This document shows, one piece after another, positions 48,666-57,708 of a DNA stretch of 64,000 nt. Each line of letters begins with the position of its first letter. The first letter of the stretch is position 1. The notes below the pieces were generated by a model. It had not been told where the DNA came from and made no database searches. It saw nothing but the letters and a program-made list of their open reading frames with translations. The position numbers and the translations under genes are program-made. Origin of the DNA: Nonomuraea solani (lineage in GTDB: Bacteria > Actinomycetota > Actinomycetes > Streptosporangiales > Streptosporangiaceae); the NCBI RefSeq assembly GCF_900108335.1, contig NZ_FNVT01000009.1:186001-250000 (forward strand), written 5' to 3'.

Positions 48666-50333
48666 GTGGGTCGACTACGCGCAGGGCCGGGACGGGTGAC
48701 ACTCGGGCGAGCCACCCGGGGGACGGCGGCGGTCGTCGCCGGGCTCGGCCTGACATCCGGTCTCGGCACCGGGTGGGCGGCGGCCGCGGACGGACTGGGT
48801 GACGGGCGTGACAGCGCCGTGGTCACGATCGACAGTGGGCAGGTGCGCGGTGCCGTCGCCGGGGATCACCGGTCGTTCCAGGGGATCCCGTTCGCCGCCC
48901 CGCCGATGGGCGACCTGCGGTGGGCCTCGCCGCGGCCGGCCGCGCCGTGGGCGGGGCAGCGGGATGCCTCGAAGCCGGGTCCCTCGTGCGCGCAGACCGC
49001 CGGCATTCTGGGAGAGAAGGAGAGCCGGACCGAGGACTGCCTGTACCTGAGCGTGACGACACCACGCCCGGCGAAGGGCCAGCCGCTTCCCGTGCTCGTC
49101 TGGCTGCACGGCGGCGGCTTCCGGAACGGCTCCGGCGCCATGTACGGCGCGAGCCGGCTCGCCGCCCAAGGCGATGTCATGGTGGTCACCGTGAACTACC
49201 GGCTCGGCATCTTCGGCTACCTGGCTCATCCCGCCCTGGACGGCGGGGCCGCCACGAACCTGTCGGGCAACTTCGGCATCGAGGATCAGCAGGCGGCGCT
49301 GCGCTGGGTACAGCGGAACGCCGCCGCCTTCGGCGGTGATCCCCGCAACGTCACCGTGGCCGGCGAGTCGGCCGGAGGTGCGAGCGCGTGCGCGCACCTG
49401 ATCTCGCCGCGATCGGCCGGGCTGTTCCACCGGGCGATCATCCAGAGCGCGCCGTGCCTGATGACGCGCTGGCCGGCCGGGTGGAGCTGGTTACCCCGGC
49501 CGATCGCGCAGGCGTACCAGCACGGTACGGCCACGGCCGGGCGGCTCGGCTGTAAGGAGGCGGACACTGTGGCGGCGTGCCTGCGGGCGAAGACGACGGC
49601 GGAGCTGCTGGCCCACAGCCAGAACGAGTTCGCGCCGGTGATCGGCGGCCCGCTGCTGCCGCGCGACCCGGCGGATGCCTTTGCCGGAGGACGGTTCAAC
49701 CGGGTGCCGGTGATGCACGGCATCACGCGCGACGAGCATGTCAGCTTCAGCCAGGAGGTGGCGGGCGCGCCACCGCTCACCGACGAGGGGTACGTCAGGG
49801 AGATCAACGCCTTCTACGGAGACAAGGCGGCCGAGGTGCTGGCCCGCTACCCGCTGGAGAAGTACGGCGAGGCCGGTACGAGCCGCGCGGGTGCCGCCAT
49901 GAAGTCCGTCATGACCGACCACCTCTGGGCGAGTCCGGCGACGCGGACGAACCACCTGCTCGCTGGTCATGTGCCGACCTATGCCTACGAGTTCGCGGAC
50001 CGGCGGGCCCCGTGGGTGAGCAGCACTCCCGTCGTGCCGAGCTTCCCCACCGGCGCGTTCCACGCCTCCGAGCTGCAGTATCTCTTCGAAGCCGACTACT
50101 TCGCCGGCCGGACGTTGTCAGCGGCCCAGTCGCGGCTGTCCGACGCGATGATCGGCTACTGGAGCCGGTTCGCGCGCAACGGCGATCCCAACGGGCGCGG
50201 GACGCCTTTCTGGCCGGCCGTTCGGGCCGGACGGGACGACGTCCAGTCGCTCGCCCCGGGAGCGTCCGGCATCCGTGCCGTGGACTTGTGCCGGGAGCAT
50301 CAGTGCCACTTCTGGCAGCGCCTCCTCGGATAG
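48666..50333 (+). CDS. Secreted carboxylesterase (type B)
   Basis: 555 residues from GTG 48666, directly after AAGGAGGAGCA. A signal peptide (RATRGTAAVVAGLGLTSGLGTGWAAA) precedes the esterase. Family landmarks: FQGIPFAAPPMGDLRWASPRP, EDCLYLSV, the oxyanion loop VWLHGGGFRNGSG, VVTVNYRLGIFGYLAHP, GNFGIEDQQAALRWVQRNAAAFGGDPRNVTVAGESAGGASAC with the nucleophile Ser in GESAGG, the acidic residue region GITRDEHVSF, and the His in GAFHASELQYLF. The length is normal. It should hydrolyse carboxylic esters outside the cell, perhaps acetyl or feruloyl groups of plant polymers, but nothing fixes the substrate. Confidence 0.93.
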   Translation: MGRLRAGPGRVTLGRATRGTAAVVAGLGLTSGLGTGWAAAADGLGDGRDSAVVTIDSGQVRGAVAGDHRSFQGIPFAAPPMGDLRWASPRPAAPWAGQRDASKPGPSCAQTAGILGEKESRTEDCLYLSVTTPRPAKGQPLPVLVWLHGGGFRNGSGAMYGASRLAAQGDVMVVTVNYRLGIFGYLAHPALDGGAATNLSGNFGIEDQQAALRWVQRNAAAFGGDPRNVTVAGESAGGASACAHLISPRSAGLFHRAIIQSAPCLMTRWPAGWSWLPRPIAQAYQHGTATAGRLGCKEADTVAACLRAKTTAELLAHSQNEFAPVIGGPLLPRDPADAFAGGRFNRVPVMHGITRDEHVSFSQEVAGAPPLTDEGYVREINAFYGDKAAEVLARYPLEKYGEAGTSRAGAAMKSVMTDHLWASPATRTNHLLAGHVPTYAYEFADRRAPWVSSTPVVPSFPTGAFHASELQYLFEADYFAGRTLSAAQSRLSDAMIGYWSRFARNGDPNGRGTPFWPAVRAGRDDVQSLAPGASGIRAVDLCREHQCHFWQRLLG

Positions 50334-50547
50334 CTCAGAGCAGGCGAGCCCGCTCGGTTCAGGGCTTGATGCTGATGGTGAAGCGTTCGTACGCGAGCAG
50401 GGCCGGCTTTCAGACCGCTAGGATGAGCGACCGTCCATCCGGGCACTCAACCCGGCTGGGCCAGGCGCACGGCTGGGCCGGCCGTGCGTAGCGCCGACGG
50501 GCCCCATCTCTGGCCGGTAGGGGAAACGATCATTACCCTGGGCGGTG
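50334..50547. other. Gap of 214 bp upstream of the second kinase pair
   Basis: No gene. On the minus strand 50412-50359 reads PALLAYERFTISIKP and a stop, possibly the last residues of a lost gene. TAGGAT at 50419-50424 could be a -10 box for the kinases. Confidence 0.35.
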
Positions 50548-52326
50548 ATGAGTATCGACCCGCTGCTTCCACCCGACCCGCGGCAGGTCGGGCGTTATGT
50601 GCTGACGGGCCGGCTGGGGGCCGGTGGCCAGGGCGTCGTCTACCTGGCCCACGCGCCCGACGGCGGCCAGGTGGCGTTGAAGGTCATCGATGCCGAGGTC
50701 GGCTCCGACGCCCGCCGCATGTTCGAGCGCGAGTTCGCCGTGCTCAGGCGTGTCTCCAGTTTCTGCACCGCGCAGGTCCTCGACGCCGACGTGACGGCCG
50801 ACCCGCCGTACATCGTCAGTGAGTACGTCGCCGGCCGCTCTCTTCACGCCCATGTCGCCCAGAACGGGCCCCTCACGGGAGCCGAGCTCGACCGGCTCGC
50901 GGTGGCGACGGCCACGGCCCTCATCGCGATCCACCGGGCGGGCATCGTCCATCGCGACTTCAAACCGCAGAACGTCCTGCTGGGACACGACGGCCCGCGC
51001 GTCATCGACTTCGGCATCGCCCGCGTCCTTCAGGACGGCGCCGCCGTCGCCAGCGGTCTCGTGGGCACGCCCCGTTACATGGCCCCCGAGCAGATCAGGG
51101 GTGAGGAGTTCGGCTCCGCCGCCGACATCTTCGCCTGGGGCGCCACCATGGTGTACGCCGCCACCGGCCACTCCCCGTTCGAGGCCGGCACGCTTCCCGC
51201 CATCCTGTACCGCGTCCTCAACGAGCCACCCGACCTGGGCCTCCTTCCCGGCCATCTCCGCCCGCTGGTGGAACGCTGCCTGGCGAAGGACCCCGCCGGC
51301 CGTCCCACGGCGGCCGAGCTTCCCCTGTCCATCATGGACGTCGGCGCCGTCCCCCAGAGCGGGCGATTACCGGCGCGGCCGATGTCGCCGGGAAGGCGGC
51401 GGACGATCTCGGCGGTGGTTGCGATCGTCACGGCGCTCGCCCTGGCGGCCGGTGCGCTCTGGTGGGCGCGGGAGAGGGACGATCCGCAGGTCGCGCAGCC
51501 CGGGAAGCCCGCTGCGGGCTACGAGCCTCCGGCGTACTCGCAGGCGGCGATCGGGGCGGCCCGTACGGCCTTCGAGGCGTGGTACAGCCTCGACCACGCC
51601 GACTACGACGACGGCACCCGGCGTACGCTGGCCCTGCTCTCCGGCGTGGCGGCGCAGGACTACCAGCACCTGGCCGGCAACTCCAAAAGCGCGGTGATGA
51701 GCGCGAAGGCGAAGCAGACGGCACGGGCGACCGCCGCCGGCATCGTGTGGGCGTCGCCGGAACGGGTGTCGCTCATCATCACCGGGCTCACCGCCATCAC
51801 CCAGAACGGCACTCCGGTGAAGTCGGGCGATCCCCTGCTGTTCGCCGAGATGGTGCCCGCGGGCGGCGGCTGGAAGATGGACTACGCGCGGACCACCCCG
51901 TCCGGCACCGCGGCTCCGACCGGCGCGCCCTGGCCTGCCACGGAGGTCCGGGGCATGCTCGCCGAGGCCGCCCGCTGCCAGACCGAGGCCTTCATCAACG
52001 GGCCCCGCCTGGAGGAACATCCGGACTTCTTCGCCCGCTGCACCACGGGCCGGGCCGAGAAGTGGTGGCGGGAGCTGGCCGCCGTCCCCGACGACAAGGT
52101 TCCCGGCTGGTGGACCTGGCAGTACCGGGCGATCGGCACGGCCTTCGAACGGTTCGACGGCCCCGATTCCGCGACCCTCATCCACCTCGGAGACTCGGCC
52201 AAGGCCCCCGACCACACGGTCGTGACGTACCGGCTGCACCTGCGCCGGGTCGGCGGGCAATGGAAGGTGGAGGACATCACCTCGCCGAAGGACAACTGGT
52301 CGCTGTTCGAGCGGCGGACGAAATGA
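50548..52326 (+). CDS. Ser/Thr protein kinase with extracytoplasmic domain (kinase C)
   Basis: 592 residues from ATG 50548 (a GTG one codon upstream is equally possible). The kinase domain is complete: LGAGGQGVVYLAHAP, VALKVID (Lys43), HRDFKPQNVLL, VIDFGIARV, MAPEQIRG, FAWGATMVYAATGHSPF. One membrane segment (about 292-312, TISAVVAIVTALALAAGALWWA) leads to an external domain of roughly 280 residues. This domain resembles lipoprotein-type NTF2-like sensors (AYSQAAIGAARTAFEAWYSLDHADYDDGTRR, WWTWQYRAIGTAFERFDGP, YRLHLRRVGGQWKVEDI). It has no Pro/Thr linker, unlike kinases A and B. The stop overlaps the ATG of kinase D. Confidence 0.93.
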   Translation: MSIDPLLPPDPRQVGRYVLTGRLGAGGQGVVYLAHAPDGGQVALKVIDAEVGSDARRMFEREFAVLRRVSSFCTAQVLDADVTADPPYIVSEYVAGRSLHAHVAQNGPLTGAELDRLAVATATALIAIHRAGIVHRDFKPQNVLLGHDGPRVIDFGIARVLQDGAAVASGLVGTPRYMAPEQIRGEEFGSAADIFAWGATMVYAATGHSPFEAGTLPAILYRVLNEPPDLGLLPGHLRPLVERCLAKDPAGRPTAAELPLSIMDVGAVPQSGRLPARPMSPGRRRTISAVVAIVTALALAAGALWWARERDDPQVAQPGKPAAGYEPPAYSQAAIGAARTAFEAWYSLDHADYDDGTRRTLALLSGVAAQDYQHLAGNSKSAVMSAKAKQTARATAAGIVWASPERVSLIITGLTAITQNGTPVKSGDPLLFAEMVPAGGGWKMDYARTTPSGTAAPTGAPWPATEVRGMLAEAARCQTEAFINGPRLEEHPDFFARCTTGRAEKWWRELAAVPDDKVPGWWTWQYRAIGTAFERFDGPDSATLIHLGDSAKAPDHTVVTYRLHLRRVGGQWKVEDITSPKDNWSLFERRTK

Positions 52327-53867
52327 GCGCGTCTCGTCAGGGAGATCCGAAGAGGATCGGACGCTACCAGGTGTTGCGGCGGATCGCCGCAGGCGGCCAG
52401 GGCGTCGTCTTTCTCGCCGTGGGGGACGACGACCGGCAGGTCGCGGTGAAGGCGCTCCCCCGGATCGCCGACGAAGCCGCCCGGCACCGCATGGCGGCCG
52501 AGCTCGCCCTGCTCCGCAGGGTCTCCGGGTTCTGCACGGTCCAAGTGCTCGACGCCGATCTGACGGCCGATCCGCCGCACATCGTCACCGAGTACGTGCC
52601 CGGCCCGTCCCTGGACGAGCTCGTCAGGCAGGACGGCCCCCTTCACGGCGAGGCCCTGGAACGGCTGGCCATCGCCACCGCCACGGCCCTGACCGCGATC
52701 CACCGCGCGGGCGTCGCCCACCTCGACCTGACGCCCCGCAATGTGATCATCGGCCCGGACGGCCCCCGGGTCGTCGACTTCGGCCTCGCGCACGCCCTCA
52801 ACGGCCCCGCCACGAACTCCCTCGTCACCGGCACCCCCGCGTTCATCGCGCCCGAGCAGCTCGCCGGGCATCCGCCGCACACCGCCGCCGACGTCTTCTC
52901 CTGGGCCGCGACCATCGCGTACGCCGCGACGGGCCGTCATCCGTTCGGCAACGACGCGGTGCAGACCGTCGTCTACCGCGTCCTCCACCAGGAACCCGAC
53001 CTGGGCGCCGAGCCGGACGGCTTCCTGCGCGGCATCCTCCGGGCCTGCCTGGCCAAGAACCCGGCGGACCGCCCGTCGGCCCAGGACCTGCTCTATCACC
53101 TGGTCGACCGCACCTCGCCGGCACCATCCGCCAAGGCGCCGCCGCGGAAGCGGTGGTGGATCCTCGCGGCGGTGGCGGCCGCCGTCATCGCCGCCTCCGG
53201 GGGCGGCGTGGCGGTATGGAACGCCGGGCCTGGAGGTCCGCCGGCGAGCGCGCCGACGGGGAGTGTGGTCCCGCCGCCGCTGTACGCCCAGGAGGCCGAG
53301 CAGGCGGCCCGCAGCGCGTACGGCGTCGTCAACAGCTTCGGCCACAAAACGCTCGACCAGGACTTCAAGGCGGTGGACGACGCGACCACCGGACGCGCGA
53401 ACGTGGAGTACACCGGCCGCCTCCAGGAGCAATCGCGGCAGATCCGCGACGAGGAGATCGTGCAGAGGGCGACGGCCGCCGAGAGCGGAATCGTCGCCGC
53501 CCGCACCGACCGGGTCGTCGTACTGGTCTGGGGCCAGGTGGCCACCACCGGCGGCGGCTACCGGCTGGGCGGCCTGGTCATGGAGATGCGCAAGGTCGGG
53601 ACCGTGTGGAAGCTGGATCACGTCTGGCCGCGCGGCCCGCAACCGGACTCGGCCGAGACGACCACGGGAGAATGGCCGTCCGGCCGGGCGGCGACGCTGC
53701 TGTCGGCCGCGAAGGACGGTTCGCGCGCCGTCGCCCTGGACACGCTCACCTCCACGGGCGCCCAGGTGCTCCGCCTCGGCGCGGACGGGACCGTGAGCAG
53801 GCTGACCATGGTTCCGGACGGCGGCTCCTTTGAGGTCGAGAGCAGCCGGGAGCTCGGGGCGTCCTGA
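52323..53867 (+). CDS. Ser/Thr kinase-like protein with altered HRD loop (kinase D)
   Basis: 514 residues, ATG 52323 overlapping the stop of kinase C. Glycine loop IAAGGQGVVFLA, Lys43 (AVKAL), alpha-C Glu60, DFG (152-154) and IAPEQ are kept. The catalytic loop reads HLDLTPRN (133-140) instead of HRDLKPxN: the HRD Arg is Leu134 and the catalytic-loop Lys is Thr137, while Asp135 and Asn140 remain. Activity is probably weakened or rewired. One membrane segment (about 278-300) precedes an external domain of about 210 residues (QEAEQAARSAYGVVNSFG, VVLVWGQVATTGGGYRLGGLVMEM). It may act as a partner or regulator of kinase C. Convergent with a DUF3558 lipoprotein gene two bases away. Confidence 0.9.
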   Translation: MSASRQGDPKRIGRYQVLRRIAAGGQGVVFLAVGDDDRQVAVKALPRIADEAARHRMAAELALLRRVSGFCTVQVLDADLTADPPHIVTEYVPGPSLDELVRQDGPLHGEALERLAIATATALTAIHRAGVAHLDLTPRNVIIGPDGPRVVDFGLAHALNGPATNSLVTGTPAFIAPEQLAGHPPHTAADVFSWAATIAYAATGRHPFGNDAVQTVVYRVLHQEPDLGAEPDGFLRGILRACLAKNPADRPSAQDLLYHLVDRTSPAPSAKAPPRKRWWILAAVAAAVIAASGGGVAVWNAGPGGPPASAPTGSVVPPPLYAQEAEQAARSAYGVVNSFGHKTLDQDFKAVDDATTGRANVEYTGRLQEQSRQIRDEEIVQRATAAESGIVAARTDRVVVLVWGQVATTGGGYRLGGLVMEMRKVGTVWKLDHVWPRGPQPDSAETTTGEWPSGRAATLLSAAKDGSRAVALDTLTSTGAQVLRLGADGTVSRLTMVPDGGSFEVESSRELGAS

Positions 53868-53869
53868 GG

Positions 53870-54445
53870 CTACGACGTCAGCCAGGTGGTGATGGCGATG
53901 GCGGCCTCGCGCAGATCGTCGTCGCGGCGCTCTTCGCTCATCTGGTCGACGGTGAGCCGGAACTGCGGGGCGATGACCACGAACACCTGGTTGTAGAGGG
54001 ACCGGTCGCCCACGCCGATCTCGCTGCCGCCGGCCTGGGCCTTGAGCCCGAGTGCGGTCAGTTCGGGAGTCTCGACCTCGGGGAAGTCCTCGTACTTGGG
54101 CTTGGCGGCGGGAAGGGCGATCGTCACGCTGGTCGTGGGGATCTTCTTTCCCCACGCGCAGGTCACGTTTGCGGCGGCGTCGTACCGCTTGTCGAACTTC
54201 TTGCCCTTGATCAGCGCGCCCATGGCCGCGGTCAGCCGGGGGTCGTCACAGTCCTTCGGCAGGGCGAAGTCGCGGGTCGGGGTGGGCGGCGCGACCGATG
54301 AGGCCGGCGCGGTCGGTGAGGGCGACGCGGTGGGTGAGGGCGACGCGGTGGGTGGAGTGGTCGCCGCCGGGCTGCCGCCGCCACACCCTGCGAGCAGGCC
54401 GGCGAGGAGCGTCACCCCCGATAAGGCCCTGCCAGTCATGAACAT
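53870..54445 (-). CDS. DUF3558-family lipoprotein
   Basis: 191 residues from ATG 54445 (an ATG two codons later is possible; neither has a clear ribosome-binding site). The lipoprotein signal ends at LLAGLLAGCGGG. A Ser/Pro/Thr spacer of about 35 residues, partly repeated at DNA level, leads to a domain with two conserved Cys (PKDCDDPRL and NVTCAWGKK), the pattern of DUF3558 proteins of actinomycete cell envelopes. Later strands (IGVGDRSLYNQVFVVIAPQFRLTVDQ) complete the domain. Function unknown; it faces kinase D tail to tail and may sit in the same envelope environment. Confidence 0.82.
   Translation of the reverse strand: MFMTGRALSGVTLLAGLLAGCGGGSPAATTPPTASPSPTASPSPTAPASSVAPPTPTRDFALPKDCDDPRLTAAMGALIKGKKFDKRYDAAANVTCAWGKKIPTTSVTIALPAAKPKYEDFPEVETPELTALGLKAQAGGSEIGVGDRSLYNQVFVVIAPQFRLTVDQMSEERRDDDLREAAIAITTWLTS
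54315..54350. repeat. 18-bp direct repeat in the DUF3558 gene
   Basis: Two identical copies of GGTGAGGGCGACGCGGTG (54315-54332 and 54333-54350), encoding the TASPSP hexapeptide of the lipoprotein spacer. Confidence 0.85.
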
Positions 54446-54710
54446 GGCCCGATTATGCGAGATCGCCGATCATCCCGCCAGAAGGCGTTCGGAACGGGCA
54501 GGCAGCCCGGCCGACCGTGCTGAGGCGGCCGTCGCCGCTCCGTACGGCAAGAGCGGGGAGGCCGCGCCGACGTGCCGGAGCCAAAGCCGATCGTCCGCCA
54601 CGAGCTTGACCGAAGCAAGAGTTAGGCGGAAGAGCGAGCCGGGCATCGCCTGCTCTGGTGCGCCGTCCATGCCTCCCCAGCGCCGGAATGATCAACGACA
54701 AGGAGCTGTC

Positions 54711-56270
54711 ATGCAAGCTGAAGATCTCACTGGCTATTACACCTATAGGAGTTTCCTGAACAACCCAGGGCTGGTTGCCGACTTCAATGAGCTGCGGTTC
54801 GGGGAGGCCGAGCTCTACCTTTCGGTACAGCAGGACAGGACGATCACCGGAACTCTGTCCTTTCCATCCGCGTCCGGCGTGGACCGCAAGGATTTCATGG
54901 ACATCACGGGAGAGGTCCTGGACTGGTCGACGGTACGGTTCAGGTTGTCAGGCAAAGGACGTCCGCGGACCGGTATCGCGGATTTCCATTACGAGTACGA
55001 CGGGGTGCTCTCGCGCACCTGGGAAACGGGAGTCGGGCAGCGCCTCTCGCTCACCGGCACGGTTCTGCGCGCCAAGGATCACGGAAGCGGCACCCACGTG
55101 GCCAGAGCGGGCGCCACGGCCAGCTTCGTGGCGGTCAAACGCGATTTCCCCGCTCCACGCGTGGTGCCGGGGGTGGCAATGCGGCCGGAGGCGCTCTCGA
55201 TGCTGGCCACCCGGGTCCACCGTCTGCGGCACACCACGTGGCATCTTCTCCGATCGGTCTGGCGGAGTCCGCTCAGCAACACCGATCGCAAGGAGATCAC
55301 CGAACTGGGCTGGGGGATCGAACGCCCGCCGTTCAACGACAAGGGACTCAACCTGACCAACGGCGCCGGTGAGGATTTCCTTTTCATGCACCGGCGGATG
55401 ATCCAAATGGTGAACGATATCTACAAGAGCTCCGGTGTCCCCGTCATCCGTGGATGGAGGCCGATCCCCGGCGCTGACGCACCTCAATACGTGTACACGC
55501 AGAAGGACGATCCCGCCCGCCCTGGCGAGCAAATCATGCAGTACGACGCCGCCCGTTCCGGATTCATGGTCCCACCAGCCGACGCGGAACTGCTGGCCAC
55601 TTTCCCCGAAACGAGCCGGCCGACGATGAAGCTGCTGAAGTCTCCGGCCTATCTCAACTTCACGATGAGGGCATTGGAACGCACCTATACCTCACCGATC
55701 GAGTTGTCCCGCCTGTCTCTTGGGGCCTTGGGCAATCTTCTGGAGTTCACCATCCACAACCCGATGCACATGCGCTGGGCATCCATTCCGCGGGACGCGC
55801 AGGGCAAGATCGCGCTGCGTGGCGACTTCGACTTCGACGAGAAATGGGACGACCCGGCCTACGACTATCTCGGGGATTTCTACTCGTCCCACCTCAACCC
55901 GTTGTTCTGGCGCCTTCACGGCTGGGTGGACGATCGCATCGAGGACTGGTTCGAGGCCCACGAAGCCGTGGCGGCGGGGGAAATCGAGCGCACCACCCAC
56001 AAGGGCGTGTCTTGGTTCAAAGCCGGCAAGTGGGTCGCCGTGACCGAGCCCTTCGACTGGCCGGAGAGCGGGCATCACCACCACGATGAGCACGGTCACG
56101 GGGACGAGCATGCCATCGCCGTCATGCTGAAGGTCCTCAAGATCGTGCAACGAGCCCAAGAGCCAAGGGTGGCGGAGGGGCCGGCAGCGGAACCGCATGA
56201 GCGCCGCATGCGGCAACCGCCGCTCAACGTCATGAGCTTCCTGCGGTGGATCGACGCGTCCGTCGAATAG
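54711..56270 (+). CDS. PvdP-like tyrosinase (type 3 copper protein)
   Basis: 519 residues from ATG 54711, with AAGGAGC upstream. The layout is that of PvdP, the pyoverdine-maturing tyrosinase of Pseudomonas: an N-terminal beta-barrel domain (residues 1-145, LTGYYTYRSFLNNPGLVADF to FVAVKRDFPAPR) and a tyrosinase-like domain. Copper-site text is present: FLFMHRRMI (His227), FTIHNPMHMRWASIPRD (His349, His353), then DFYSSHLNPLFWRLHGWVDDRIEDWFEAHE (His394, His403). GKWVAVTEPF matches the PvdP C-terminal lid region. It lacks the Tat signal of PvdP. Unusual is a His-rich stretch GHHHHDEHGHGDEH (454-467), a likely metal store. Probable role: oxidation of a phenol, perhaps in a peptide; no siderophore genes are nearby. 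Confidence 0.85.
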   Translation: MQAEDLTGYYTYRSFLNNPGLVADFNELRFGEAELYLSVQQDRTITGTLSFPSASGVDRKDFMDITGEVLDWSTVRFRLSGKGRPRTGIADFHYEYDGVLSRTWETGVGQRLSLTGTVLRAKDHGSGTHVARAGATASFVAVKRDFPAPRVVPGVAMRPEALSMLATRVHRLRHTTWHLLRSVWRSPLSNTDRKEITELGWGIERPPFNDKGLNLTNGAGEDFLFMHRRMIQMVNDIYKSSGVPVIRGWRPIPGADAPQYVYTQKDDPARPGEQIMQYDAARSGFMVPPADAELLATFPETSRPTMKLLKSPAYLNFTMRALERTYTSPIELSRLSLGALGNLLEFTIHNPMHMRWASIPRDAQGKIALRGDFDFDEKWDDPAYDYLGDFYSSHLNPLFWRLHGWVDDRIEDWFEAHEAVAAGEIERTTHKGVSWFKAGKWVAVTEPFDWPESGHHHHDEHGHGDEHAIAVMLKVLKIVQRAQEPRVAEGPAAEPHERRMRQPPLNVMSFLRWIDASVE

Positions 56271-56550
56271 CAGGCCCTGGCCGGGGGCATGCCCGACGAG
56301 CTGCTCGGTGAACGCGTCCTGCGCGTCGGACTCCCAAGGCCGACCCTGAAAGGTGTCAATATTCCGTTCACGGTCGCGAGCTGCGGGTTTTCTCTCGGCT
56401 TCCAGGTCGGAGCAGGGGCCAGGGCCGGGCATGCTCAAGGTTCGGGACGCTCCGTTTGTCCTATATGACCTTCTGCCGCACTCTGGCGTCGAAGCCCGAC
56501 GTCGTCGTGGCGGTCCTCGCGGAGATCGCTGTCGCCCGCTACCGGCGATC

Positions 56551-57000
56551 ATGTCGTCAACGGTCACCGCACCCCAATGGCCCTTGATCATTCCGAGTGC
56601 GGCACCCCGCAGATCTGGGATGGGCCGACCGAGAAGGAGCCCAACACGGTTGCCCGATCGGTGCCACTGTCGGGAACGCTCTGCGCGTGCGGGCCCCTGG
56701 ACGCGGACGATCCCGCGACCGTGCCCGCCACCGTCCGCCACCGTGACTGTCACGGCGTCATCGGGCGGTCCCGAGACAGACGAGCCGCCCAGGAACAAAC
56801 CCACTCGTTCCAAGCACCGTCCGTGCCCCACCGATGGCGGAGACAACGCGCCGCCGCCCTGCCCCTCCGTCCGCAAGTCACCGCCTCGCGGTCCGACCAT
56901 CACGTTCCCGGAGCCGACCCCCACTGACCCCGGGGGCACGCCTGAGGCTCCGCCGTCAGACTCGGATCCCGAGCCGCCGCCCGACACGTCTGGTCCCTGA
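56551..57000 (+). CDS. Hypothetical Pro-rich protein, possibly degraded
   Basis: The frame ends with TGA at 56998-57000, nine bases before the ATG of the next small frame. Its last 85 codons are low-complexity and Pro/Thr-rich (ATVTVTASSGGPETDEPP, PTITFPEPTPTDPGG, EAPPSDSDPEPPPDTSGP), like the periplasmic tail of a membrane protein. The upstream part (from a possible ATG at 56551) is Arg-rich and looks like an out-of-frame remnant. No domain is recognised. The 280 bp between 56271 and 56551 show nothing convincing. Confidence 0.3.
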   Translation: MSSTVTAPQWPLIIPSAAPRRSGMGRPRRSPTRLPDRCHCRERSARAGPWTRTIPRPCPPPSATVTVTASSGGPETDEPPRNKPTRSKHRPCPTDGGDNAPPPCPSVRKSPPRGPTITFPEPTPTDPGGTPEAPPSDSDPEPPPDTSGP

Positions 57001-57009
57001 CGGCCGCAC

Positions 57010-57255
57010 ATGTCGCAGCACAGCGAAGATCGCGCCTCGCCATCGCGTCCGCTCGACGTCACCGGGCTGATCATCATGCTGCTCACCGTCAGCGCCGCCG
57101 TGCTCCTCTACATGGGCACCATGCTCGATCAAACGGCCGAAGGCAGCGGTTCGCCGGCCGTACGGCGGTGCTCGGTCGCGAGCCTCGCGTCGTCATGTGG
57201 CAGGTCCTCCTGGACGCTTGCCGCCAGCTCATCGATCTCCCTCAGGATCGCCTGA
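57010..57255 (+). pseudogene. Truncated single-span membrane protein
   Basis: ATG 57010 begins MSQHSEDRASPSRPLDVTG followed by one clear membrane helix (LIIMLLTVSAAVLLYMGTML). After DQTAEGSG the frame passes into sequence antisense to the LysR fragment and stops. The protein is therefore probably cut near 57150, at the same place as the LysR gene. I do not recognise the family. Confidence 0.45.
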
Positions 57256-57458
57256 GCCCGCAGCACGAACCGTTCCCCTTCCCGCGTCAGTGCCACCCGC
57301 CTGCTCGTGCGATGGAACAGCGGCCGGCCGAGTTCCCGCTCCAGGCGCCTGATGTGCCGGCCGAAGGGCTGCGCGGAGATGTGGTGCCGCCGTGCCGCCC
57401 GCCCGAAGTGCAGCTCTTCGGCGAGCGTCACCGCATAACGCAACGCTTGGATGTCCAT
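57129..57458 (-). pseudogene. Truncated LysR-family regulator (DNA-binding domain only)
   Basis: From ATG 57458: MDIQALRYAVTLAEELHFGRAARRHHISAQPFGRHIRRLERELG, then PLFHRTSRRVALTREG and a linker helix (FVLRAQAILREIDELAASVQ). This is the complete LysR winged helix. After about 82 residues the text becomes meaningless and stops at 57129; the effector domain of about 200 residues is missing. The recognition helix reads ISAQPFGRHIRRLE in place of the usual LSQPAVSRQIRxLE. The break coincides with the end of the membrane protein fragment on the other strand. Confidence 0.82.
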
Positions 57459-57708
57459 CGATACCCCCCGTATCGGTACGTCCCCCATTGAGGAATCGCG
57501 TGTGGGGAGGCGTCGGATCACCGAGCTCGGGACATCGTGTTAATTTCGGTTCCAATAAGCTGTTGTTGCCGCCCTCTTCGTCGATTAATTTCTGGTTCAG
57601 ATCATTCGACACGGCCAGTCAATGCAGCCGAAAAGAATCGCAGCGAATCAGCACGCTCCGCAAAGCTCAATGCGAGGCTGGCCGGGCCCATTCGTCAAGG
57701 GAGACTCC

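Noticed and set aside
55692..57086. 464-codon minus-strand frame opposite the tyrosinase gene
   Set aside because: It overlaps PvdP-like coding sequence antisense, and the remainder is Gly/Ser low complexity.
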